Shown piece after piece: positions 13,106 through 25,200 of a DNA stretch of 64,000 bases. This DNA is from Lineus longissimus (Eukaryota > Nemertea > Pilidiophora > Heteronemertea > Lineidae). How positions within the stretch are numbered: position 1 is the stretch's first letter; every line of letters begins with the position of its first letter. Under the pieces are notes generated by a model that saw only the letters and a list, made by a program, of their open reading frames with translations, was not told the origin of the DNA and made no database searches. The position numbers were made by a program, and so were the translations under genes. The stretch is from positions 11,725,001 through 11,789,000 of the forward strand of contig NC_088326.1 of NCBI RefSeq assembly GCF_910592395.1. Direction: 5' to 3'.

Positions 13106-13216
13106 TTAGACTATCGAGACTTCTTGGAGGTGAAGCTGGTGTTTTGGAAGAGAGGCTGAGAGGTAAGCATCAACTGGGACATCACATGCTGTTTCTGTAG
13201 GAGGAAACTGGAGCTT
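13106..13216 (-). CDS. Chain 1 terminal exon: KLQFPPTETACDVPVDAYLS...
   Basis: The acceptor is GGGTGTTTCCTCCAG; phase-0 entry matches the previous exon. There are 36 codons, then TAA at 13,108-13,106. No good donor lies before the stop (only GTCTCG and GTCTAA), so I read it as terminal. No AATAAA is seen within about 600 bases downstream, which leaves doubt. A plus-strand GTAAGC at 13,163 is probably coincidental. Confidence 0.58.
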   Translation of the reverse strand, partial: KLQFPPTETACDVPVDAYLSASLPKHQLHLQEVSIV

Positions 13217-16200
13217 CTGGAGGAAACACCCACCCGAACGGCGATCAAAATTTTACAAGAATAATGAAATGACAAATGCAAGTGTCAAATTTGAATATCC
13301 GTCTTCCGTACAATCCACTGAACAGAAACAAACTACGATTTTTTGCCAAAAGATAGCAAAACAGCTCAGAACATGTTCGTCATTCCTGGAGAATGTCCAA
13401 CACCTCAAACATGTCCAATCAAGATATCATCGCCCTGAATATTTTCAACAAATTAATTTGATATACAAGACGTATTCTAAAATCAAATCACAAAATATGC
13501 GATACTTTTAATCTAACCACCATGTCAAACAAGTTGTCTAATCTAATTTTGACTGAGATGTAACAGGTTTTTTTTCGTTATTGTGTTGAGGTTTTGCACA
13601 ACTGCTTGTCACTTGCAAGTCTACTTGTTAACTCTTTCATGGCAAACCATAGGGATATCCTTGTTATAATGCTTCTATTCAAACTAGACAAACTAGCAAT
13701 CCCATAGGCATTCGATTCATAGGCAAACCATAGGGATATCCTTGTTATAATGCTTCTATTCAAACGAGACAAACTAGCAATCCCATAGGCATTTGATTCA
13801 TAGGCAAACCATAGGGATATCCTTGTTATAATGCTTCTACTCAAACGAGACAAACTAGCAATCCTAAATTAGCAACCCCATAGGCATTTGATTCGTTAAG
13901 ACCTAGTCTCGCCTATCGAATAGTTAAAGTAATACTATGATGTGATTTACAACTTTGTGGAAATACGTCCGTTTTTAATTGTTGATCACAAATGTAAAGC
14001 TCAAATTTTCCATTTTTTGATTAGATTTATTATAAAATCGCTGAATGTAAACCACCGCGACCGCGAAAATGTTCATGTTGTGACGTCATCAACGAAAACG
14101 GCATCGAAGCGAGCCGTCCGGGCGGGATTAAACCATCAATTTCTCGAAAATGTGCATTTCGATTCGAAAACCTTACCGATTTATGAGAAAGTGACGTAGT
14201 CATTTGTCAAAAACAGCTAAAACATTATATGGTGAAATTTGACACGAGTTACCCTTTAACATGAATAGATCACCTTGCCATTTCCTTCTCCAACACCACA
14301 GGTAGGAACAGACTCTACAACAATCTGAAGAAATTTTTACCAAAAGAGCAAATGACTTCGGATAGGTGAACTAACTGAACTAAACTGACGTTGTTCCTTC
14401 TTTCAACATCAATGGGTGTATAAATGTTTGTGGACTGATTTGATATAGTGGTAATTAATTGAGGTAACTTAATTACCTTATTGCTTACTTAGCCTGATTT
14501 TTACCAGGAGTACCACGAGTCAGCTCAAGTCATAAATAAACACAGCTCTAGGGAAATTGCGACATATACATTTCCTTGATTTAATCGTAATCACACCAAT
14601 ATTTCATCCAACATAACACATAAAACTGTTACCATATCCGTCCAGAATAAGTCGGTAGCCTACACAAAACCAGCCAACTGCCAGAGCTGGCTCATGTAAG
14701 TATCTAGCACCCTACAAACAAACGATTTAAATCACTGCAATAATTATTGTGCTTCGCTGCGATAAGAATCACTTTTACCCTGGGAGTGATGTTTCAAGAT
14801 GACAGAAATCACTTCCATGAAGAGCAAGACTTAACTTCAAAGAAAAGATAAAATGGAAACTAAAAAAATTCACCTCCATATCTACAATTTGCACAGCATA
14901 AAGACAATCATGCTAGGATGAATTTCAAAGCTTTGTTTATACTTAAGTTTCAACGATCTAAGACCAGTGCATTGATTACCGCCAAGTCGAAACAAAGGCC
15001 AAGCCAGAATATGACGTCAGGACCATCCTGCAGCTTAGTGTTCCCAACCCATTGTCTATCCAAATTAAACATACTGAAAGCATAATACCTTGAGCATAAT
15101 ATCTAGCTTGAATTGATATTTCAAAACCTGTTTTATATTGGTGAAACCAGAGTATCAGAAATCCCTTATGCTTGCGCATTGCCTTTAAAACCACAGCGTG
15201 GAAATTCTGCATCATTTGCTACCAAGCATCTTAAAGGAATTCCTTAATTGGCTCAGCTGGTAAATTTGCATATTTTTGGCATTCATACATCAATGGAGGC
15301 AATGAGTGTAAACTGTGAAATGTCCCCAAGCAAAACATTGGGGAGTTTGTTTATTTTCAATTGGTGGTAGACAAAATATTGCTTTTCACCCCACTTTGGG
15401 CAAATGTCACCCTATCTTATGGTATACAAAAGGTCAACGAACTATCACTAGAGGACATTTTTAAAATGCAGACATTCTCTTATCCCTCTAGCAAGGTTTT
15501 CATGCCAATTTTATCATCCCCATTTCAAAGAATTTTACAATCCTGAAGCAATTTCATTTCTTTGGTAAAAACTCTTCAACAATTTACGCAGACCAGCTCA
15601 AAAGACAGGGCATTTCCATTTCCACTAAAATCCCATTGGGTGATAAAGATTATGAAATCTACATAGAAATGGAATGCTGTGAAAAACTTGCATTTTAATG
15701 ATTTTTGAGTTGTCACAAATTATCCATTGTGACAGTCTCCTTATTAAATTGGTGGTAACAAGGTTATGGAAAATCTGAATATAGAAATTTGCAAACTTTC
15801 ATGGCAGTTAACGGCAGTATTTGACGTCGAATGAGATGTAATACTGAGGCTCCTTGTACCTGCAGTCTTTGCCTCCGTTCCATTGTGACATCCTCAACCA
15901 GAGTGTTCATATCTTGCCACCGGAGATCATCCCAATTACCATAATACATCTCGCTGCAATGCTATCTTTCGCTATTATTATCTGAAGAGATGTGGTGTAG
16001 CATTTCACCGAGTTTCAATCCGAAACCTTGGTGAAACCCTAGCGAACTCAGAAGTTCGAAAAAGGAAGATCCACAAATAAAAATAATCACAGCAGGAATG
16101 AACTGGTGCAATTATGAAATGTCAGACACAATTTCCAATTCAGCTCCATCCGAGGGGAAGGGCAAAGGGGAACTGCCATGTGATCTGTAATATCACCACT

Positions 16201-19200
16201 TCTAGCTGTGCTCAGAGGAAACCTACTGCTGTGATGACAGGACAAAATCAATCTCTGCTCGTACAGGACATACTGCCCAAGATGATTAGGACTAATGATC
16301 TCATCATATCTCATTGCAATCTAAGGACAGGGTTATCTCATCTCCTGCTCTCTGCAACCCACCTGATACCGAGCAAGTAATGACATCAAGCTCCTGTATC
16401 TCACATAGATTGCCTTCGACGACTAGCTGATGATATTATGGGATATCATGGTAAATCTGACAACAGGGAAGCCTGATCTCCGGTTGTCTCTTTAACACAA
16501 TTGATACCAAGCAAGTAATGACATCAAGCTCCTGTATCTCACATAGATTGCCTTCGACGACTGGCTGATGATATCATGGCAAATCTTACGACAGGGAAGC
16601 CTCATTCCTGTTCTCTCAGCAACCAAACTGATAACGCGCAAGCAATGACATCAAACTCTCTTGTCTCACATAGATTGCCCTCGATGACTAGCTGATGATA
16701 TTATGGGATATCATGGTGAATCTTTTTCCAGGGACGCCTGAGCAATGACATCAAACTCTCTTGTCTCACATAGATTGCCCTTGATGACTAGCTGATGATA
16801 TTATGGGATATCATGGTGAATCTTTTTCCAGGGATGCCTGAGCAATGACATCAAACTCTCTTGTCTCACATAGATTGCCCTCGATGACTAGCTGATGATA
16901 TTATGGGATATCATGGCGAATCTTTTTCCAGGGACGCCTAATCTACTTGAAGGAATATGTACTCACGATAGAGATTCAAAGGCAGAAGACTGTCAGATAA
17001 CTAGAAGAAGGTCTGTGATGTTTCAGGTAGCTGATACATGACTTTTCTCAATAATCAAATAATCTTGTTGTGAGATTATAAGGCTAATACTCCACTACAA
17101 CTTAGATTTTGACTTTATCTTACCTCAACCCCTGAGGGTTCTGGTACCTCAACACAGACCCTCAGTCACCACCACCCCAGCTGAGGGGCACAGTTCATCA
17201 AATCAAGGAAGAAGAGAGCTAATTAGCTCTATCTGATGATGAGATAAGGTGATAGGCTAGAGGCTCTAAGACCAAGGTAGCCATGCAAGGTTATGTAGGT
17301 CGTCACAAATCTAACCAGGTCATCCCGTTGATCCAACCCACAGCCACAGAAAAGCAATCAACTCACTTTTTGAGGATAATAGCTTTTAGCTAACGGCTCA
17401 TCAGCGCTACTATACCTCATAAACCAAGAAAAAGCCATAAGTCACTTTTTAAACTAAATCGAGCGCCGGCGATAAATTGAGTCGTTTTTTGGGTGGTGGT
17501 GGCAGTAAATCGATTACCTCCCAACGTTTCCGCATTAAATTATCATTTTAGTGTTGCCATATAAATCAATTTTGGGGTTTACCAGTGTCCCCAGTGTACC
17601 AGTGTTATCACTAGCTATGGTAAGGCAGGCTCAAGAGTGGAAAGTAGTTCGGCACAGCCAAAGCTAGCAAAACCACGTAAGATTTCATTTCAAGATATAG
17701 CTTGAGCATGACATCATGACAATCAAATAACCTTGTGTCGCCAAACATATTGAACATGCTGAATGGCATTAACAATGAGCATAACCATTTTTCTAAGTCA
17801 GAAGAAGTATTAGTATTAGCTTGTGAGCAATATAAATGTGTCACAATAAGGGGTTAGGGCAGTTCAAACGCCATTAAGGAATTTAATGGTTTGATTTCAG
17901 CGATTTAGAACTCGTAATGGCCATGCTAATGTGCAATCAGAGTAGCAACAAAGCAAACTCTTTGCCTTTAAGGCAATCCAGGTGAAATTTTCATCCAGTT
18001 GATTTGATACTTGAGTTGCTTTGGTTTCATCCGATCACAGAGAAATGTTAAGTATCAGTTTAAGTTTCCAAAGACGGACTTAGAGAATCAGGGAGCTTGA
18101 TTAAAACGACCTTTCAGAGAACGACGAAACAACAAGATCATCATTGAAACAAACAAGACACTTCGTGTTTGAAAGACTGTTTGTCCTTGAGAGTAACATT
18201 CTGAGCTTCAAGGCTTTTTACACGGTACTTACCAAGCTTATACCCAGAGTAGACCCATTTACTTCCAACAGAATTACCGGCTGTTCTCTTAATGCAAGTA
18301 TCAATTCGTTTCTTGTACCCCCCCCCCCTCCTCAAGGGTAGTTAAGCTATCACCACTAATCTTTGCCGATGCTTAAGTAGTATTTATTTTTCCTTTAGTG
18401 AAAATTTGGCGAAGCTGGAAAGAATAAGGATGCTAATGTGTCGATGTCTTGTCGAACATACAGCCTTACCCAGTAAAATTAGTCTGGTTACCTTATATGA
18501 CGGTGATAACTGATATATTGTTGATGGTGATGTCTTGACGAAAGAAAAAGTAGCATTGGTGAAAAAAGGGTGATGCTTGAGCCTTAAGATGTCGTTATAG
18601 GGTGATAAGGTGTCGTACCCTTGAGGAGGGGGGGGGTACAAGACACGAATTGATACTTGCATAAGTCAAAACTACCCGCCATCGGGGAAAAATATGCAAC
18701 AAATTTTGTACAGTGTACAACATGATTTCATGTAAAGAAGGCAATACTGGTCACATTATCTTTGTGATCAACATTCAAAAAGGCAGTACTGTGCCGATAG
18801 GCTTTGACAAGAAGCACTCAGCAGAGAAGCTTTAGGGTCAGCGTTTAAACTATACAATAAATTATTTTTTTAGTGACAACATTTCGTAGATACATGATGA
18901 TTTTGTGTCAGGGTCTGTTGATATTTTCGGTTGTTAACACAAGCTAATGATATTTGGCTTCCAGCAATATCAACAAAGGCCCACCTTTTATTTCAGCAAG
19001 AAAACGTCACACTGACAGAGTGACAACATGGCAAACAGAGGTGATTATGTATTGTGCAGTCCATCATCAGATAATGAAACACCAACATTGACACACAACT
19101 CCATTAACTTCTCATGAAATGTTACGGTAATGTGGGTTAATTTCGGAGCGACCTTTCCAAGCTTTTCTCTTCTTCTTCTTCGCGTTCGCTCTGCCTCTGG

Positions 19201-22200
19201 AGGGGTCATTCTCCTGGGAGTATTTCCCCTCCAAGGCGGGATGAGCGGTAATGCGTGCCACTACGGTTTAGCGCCAATTGGGTTTATTGGCCTAGTGACT
19301 CCGACTTCGGCTTCGTGGCATAGACACCACAAGTTGAGGAGGGGTAGTCCACCACAAGCTACAGTCCACTTGGATGTGGTCTTTTACTTGCTCTGGAATA
19401 GACACCAGATACAAGGAACCTCGGTTTTACGTCTCATGCGAAGGACGGAGCAATCGAGGTAAATCAACTTGCTCAGGGTTGAAAGCAGACAGACCGGTGC
19501 GGGAATCGAACCCACGATCTTCGGATTGTGAGTCTGAAGCCCTAACCACTCGGCCATGCTGCCCCACTCCAAGCTTTTGATTCATCACTGTTCGTTTCGG
19601 CTTGAAAGGTCGTGTGGTCAAAGTCATGACCACATACAGAAACAATTAGTATGGTACATCATCAAATAATTGAGCTCCACATTGGAACAATTCCAACAAC
19701 ATCTTTTTGAGAGTAGCAATGTTGGTTGATTTCCGGGCAAATTTATTCCACGCTTTTCATTCACCTCTATTCATTTTGGCGAAAAGGGTTGTGTTGTCGA
19801 AGTAACTACAACACTGACAGTGCATCCTGAGATGATAAAACTCCAATATTGACACAACCTCTTCAACAACGAGACAACACTGTGGAAAATTGGGTTTTTT
19901 CGTGACATGACTAATGGCTTGAGATTGGCTCTCATCTCTTTTCATTTTAGCGTGATAGGTCATCTTGTCAAAGATAAGACAACACAAACAGAGACAATTA
20001 CTTAATGTACAGATAATGTCAGATAATGAGCTCCAATAATGACACAAGCTCTTCAAATAGATGTACCAGACAGAGGTGTGGTAAAACCTATTGATTTCTG
20101 CCACCTTATTCGTGGCTCACCATTAGCTCTATGCAGACATCTCTCTTTGTTTCATCGTAAAATGTCATGTTGTCAAAGTTACAACAACATACACAGAATT
20201 ACTTTTCATACAATACATCATCAGATAATGAAATTCCATTGCTGAGCAACCCCTTCAACTATACCAGCAGACAACACTGTGGTAAAATTGGCGGTTTACC
20301 GCGACCTTTCTCACAGCACGCAATGTGCTCTCTGCGGACATCTCTCTTTACCGTGAAAGGTCGTGTTGTCAAAGTTAAAACAACAGGAACAGAGACGTGT
20401 AGAGAACATCATTAGATAATGTAGCTCCAGCAGTGATACGACCTCAAGCGACCTGAAGCAGTGCCGCGACCTTACCACCTACAAGACAATGCAGAAGTTA
20501 TATCGGTTAATTTCCGCCACATTTTCCTGCCTTTCAATTGGCGGCAGGCATTTCCTTCAGGCAGTTTCTTAATGAACTGTGTTTGTTTCCCAAATGAGAT
20601 GGGTGAGACTTGATGAGGTTAGCATGACATGATTTTGTTAGGAGTCGTCTAGCAGTCTCCAGGCAAACTTGGTTCAGATTTACAAAATCTAACATCTCTG
20701 GGTATTCTCTGGGTGACCATAAACTTCTACATTTACTAAAACAGCCCACAGCAGAAGTAAGCTTATCTCAATTCTTCCCTTTCTTCGATAAAGTCTGATT
20801 GATAGCGGAAAACGGAAAGCAAACAGGAACAAAATTAATCACAATAAAATTTCCCAATGAGTTGCAGGGCGGTAAACCACAGTTATTGCATTGAGATATA
20901 TCAAGTTAAAAACTGCCTTTAGCACTGTATTCGAGTCTTAGCAAGAAATTGCAAGAAGTATATAGCTTCGAGGACTATTACATGACCTGGCTCCAAGTGA
21001 AATTTCCAGACGTAGATGGTTTATTGTCAGTTAATCAGATTACTACACTGGCTTTCCATAACTCTGGTGGACATGATAGCAGATAATTGCAGGGTACTTA
21101 ACACCTTCCGAAAGCTTCTAATAGGGGCATTTTCGGTTCAAAACTTGGTCATAATGTTCCCCAGTGACAATACAAATGTCTGTATCAAGGGTAGTTGATC
21201 TAGTGAGGCCCGTAGCTTGTCGCGATATATTATACCTCCATTTGGTGGGGAAAGAGTAGGACTGCAGTGTCAGCCTCATACTTGAGACAGCAAAGAAGTT
21301 CTTCGCAGGTCTTATACTTGTGACACCAGAGTAGGTTGTCTTGCAAGCATAAATGAATATACTACTCAAATTCACACCGCTCATGCTTCGCTGGGCATGA
21401 CAGATTTCTTTTCCTTCCGGCCGGGACGGAAAATTACTCGTATCAATCGATCGATGAATTCACATCGCCGGAACGGATACAAATTAGGCTTGTTTTCTTG
21501 CAGCATCATTACAGGCGAGTTGTCTCTTGGGCAATGTACCAAGGTCAAGGCCATATGAGTACCACCATAAAGGAATAAACGTAAATGTATCACTTCCAAT
21601 TCCGTAGTTTTCACTTTTTTAAAGAAGATTGCAAGATTTCTCCATGAGAACTAAACTGAAAAGACAAACAATCATCACCTTGACCAGACACCAATGCTAT
21701 CAAAGATATCAACGCCACCAACATCACCTCGGCCGGACATCAACGCCAGCTGGGCCAGACTTCAAAGCAACCTTGGCCAGACATCAATGCCACTACGGCC
21801 GGACATCAACGGAGTCTAATGAAACAAATCTCATCTCCGCACATCACCTGCCGATGACATATCTACTGACAGGTGTTCCTTAACCCCAGGAAAAAATACT
21901 TATATCTTTCTTGATCTTGAGATGTCAGCAGAGACGTTTCTCCCATCTTCATGTGAGCACGCCTGACATGCTGGAGGCACTGTAAATAATTCAAATATCA
22001 TCTTTTTCTAATGGGAGCACTCCCCCTTTATCAGTAATCAATGCTCTTACCGTGCTTTCAGTGATGGCTGATGTAGTCTTAACAGATTTCTGTTTGGGGG
22101 AATTTTTAGGTCAGGTGTAGAAGTTGAATGCGGGCATCCTAGGTTTAAGGAAACATCACGGCTGTCACATTCTCCACCTACTTCTAGGAACTTGACTTGT

Positions 22201-25200
22201 CAATTTCTTATCAAATAGATTGATTAAAACTGCCTGGAAGCTTTCGTCATGTCATGATGTATCTAATAAGACAGGGTCGTCACCTGCGGGTGTGTGACAA
22301 TCTCGAAATCAATTCTGAAGATGGCAAAAAGTGCAATTGGATGATGAACGGAGAGTAGGACAAGGTAGCAACAGCAGGCTTCCATTCTATCATATTCTGA
22401 TCATTCCATCAATTCAACCGGGCAGGTGACCCACCATTGACAAGTCATGAAAGACATAGACATGAATAAGGTAATCAAATTCGATAATCTTGAACTATAA
22501 AAAGATGACAAATATAGTTCAAGATGTGCATGAAGTGTTAGAATTTGGTCCAAGATAAGCAACCTATGAATAATTAAATTGTTGTAGTGTCTGCACTAAT
22601 GTTTAAACTCTTCTTATAATTGGTGTATAGACAGTTGTAGAGAGCGGGTAACATTTCCATGATTTGACCATGCAGCAGATTTTCAATGGACCAGTGCAAA
22701 TCGTTGCACTGGCAGTTCATTTTTCTACACATAACAAATACCACCGCAAGAAAGCTGGTGACTTAGAGATCATGCCATGCATGATATCCAGGATCATTCC
22801 AAAAATATCCTCAGCACTGTTTGAGCGGAATTATGGCCAATCTTAGAACATGATAGAACAGTCTCACGGGGCCTCCAAATTCTCCTCAACACGGTCAAAT
22901 GAGGTGTCTGATGTATCGATAATGCCACGCAATAGAGTGCTTTCAGGTGACATCGCCACCTGCCATACTGGAGAGACAGATAAAAGAAAGCAAGCACAAA
23001 TGGCCATGACAGCATTTGATTCAGTTAATTCAGGCACGACAAATCATTGTTCTGCCCTCTAATATGACTGACTTTGACATTTTTTTGCTCCAAGCTGCTA
23101 GTGTCCACAGCCTGGCGCCCTTCAGTGCCACCTGCTTAAGCTTGAGGCCTCAACAGGCTTCTTACAGAAGTTGGGAAGTCAAGCAGGTCTATTGTAACTA
23201 CAAAGCTTGCATCCACATTGCTGGCTGAGTAAAGACAGACAAAGCATCAACCCAAAAATAACATAATTCTGTGCACCATTAAGCCTATTAAACTTTTTCA
23301 AACAAGCACTTCTTGGAATATTTTACAGAATTGCTAGTTAATTTGTCCGCGACAGAAGTACTGAGTCAGAAATGTCAGCCAAGGCTATGCCGTGTTTGGT
23401 GAGACAACCAATACCCCATGTTGGTGCCAATTCCTCAAACTACACTTTTGACTCCCCCCCCCACACACACCACATAGAATAATAACAAAAATAAAATTGA
23501 GTTATTATCAGTGCTTTTCCATGTTTCCCTGTTCAAAGTGATACAATATTATTACCCCAGTCTCCACGGAAATCAATCAGGGGTTCAAGGAGCAACCAGG
23601 AGGTGCTCACTTGAACTCGACCAGTAGGGGAATCAAGTAACGAATCCAGAAGTGGATCTGAGGACCTCTTGATCATGAGGCCGACTCTCTTCCACTGCTT
23701 CTGCCGCCCAACAAAGTTGTTGACGACCGTCATGAAGTAGCCTTGAGAGTGACTTAAAGCTAGGTGCAAAACAGAGCTGAGCAAGGATATTTCCTTCAAA
23801 ACACACACAACATCAGCTGGAAAAGACATTTCAGGATAATAAATATCCCGCTACATCTGAGCCGGTACGCATTGCTCAATCCAATAATGGGTTTGCGGGG
23901 GCGGTTAGAGCTAAAAGCTTGAAATTAGCAATGGATAACAGCAATCTGAAACCGAGTGTGCTATATTAGATGAAGCTAGGGGAAAAACGATGGTCAATTT
24001 GTTGCGTTGGTGACGTCAATGAAAGGATAATATTGTTTGTTCAAAAAAAATTGCGAGGGGCTTTGGCAGAGTAAATAATCCAGTATCAAATGTCGTCCAA
24101 TTATGGGCTGTTGTGTGATGGGAGAGCTGAGAGAACTCGAGTAAATAATCCAGTGTGAAATCTCGTCCAATTGTTGGTTGGTGGGGCGGGGAGAGCTCAG
24201 AACAAGAAAACAGCAACAACATGGATATCAATTTCTGGAGTGGCTAATTTCGAATAATGCATACCAAGAAAGTGGTTGATCCATGAGTACTGTTGATGAT
24301 GTCAATGTAGAAATGACGGTGTGCACCACATCAACGAGGTCAGGTGGCGTTGTAAACAGTATCAACAACACTTTATATCAACTAACTGGGACACCTAGAA
24401 GTTTGCATTGACCTCATCATATGAAACTGGAATACCAGGCAAACATTGATGAGAGGATTCAAGATCACTCCAAACACTTGAAGCCCTCAAACTTTCAAAT
24501 CACAGCGGAGAAGATTTCTCCCAAATACAAAATACTTGACCTCCAAACCAGCTTCATCGTGAGCAGTCGGTAAAGAAATTTACCAAGTGTGAAGACCCAA
24601 GTCCTGTAGGTGTGACTGGGAATTGAAACCAAAGCTTTTACAGAGCCTGGGTCTGGTATCCCCTACCTCTGGGATGCCAATGAGCTAAAGGCAAGAAGTC
24701 AGAAATCTTCTCTGTGTCCTTTGTCCTTTGATCAGAACTTGTACTGGAGCTATAATTGTACTGGGGCAATAACTGTACCACTCTACTTTACACTGTGCTT
24801 GGTCTTGCACTGAGTATTACAACCAGTTCCACCAATCGTATAATTTACAATTGCTCTCTCTCTCTCCAAAACGTCTCGCTACTTTTGTTGCATTACGCGC
24901 TTGACCATTATGTGCCAAATGTCTCTATCATGTGCTAGTTCACAAAGTTTTCGTATGGTTTCTCCTGGATTCTTAAGATCTATTCTGATGTTGGCGCTTC
25001 AGATCACGTTTGATCTGTTCTATCCATGTAAGTTGTGGTCGGCCTTTTGGTTTTTTAGTGATTCTCAGGTATTCTTGTAGGGACTTTCTGTCTGGGGTTT
25101 TGGGACGGCGCCTCAGAAGATATCTAAGCCAATTCTCTCCGGATAGTGGTGCTCCCGGGTTCCGAATGGATTCATTTGTATAGTTCTTCATTGGTTTCAA

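Larger units (their letters stand above)
15954..19019. other. Chain 1 intron left of the SINE array
   Basis: Apart from the tandem array at 16.4-16.9 kb and the TIR element at 18.3 kb, this is unique-looking AT-rich DNA. Short frames here (for example near 17,611-17,844) lack splice sites and composition support. Confidence 0.4.

Noticed and set aside
13130-13215. Plus-strand intron-like GTAAGC...TTTCTGTAG
   Set aside because: The gap would be only about 40 bases and the same stretch is a phase-matched minus-strand exon.
19500-19567. Functional tRNA-Val(CAC) gene on the minus strand
   Set aside because: The acceptor stem does not pair, the anticodon stem has a mismatch, and the flanks show it is the head of a SINE.
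19374-19580. Frame with RPVRESNPRSSDCESEALTTRP on the plus strand
   Set aside because: It is the reverse complement of the SINE tRNA head, a well-known kind of false protein match.
20534-20749. Minus frame reading VNLNQVCLETARRLLTKSC as a possible exon
   Set aside because: It has a weak acceptor, ends in a stop and would disrupt the exact phase match between the exons at 22.9 and 15.9 kb.
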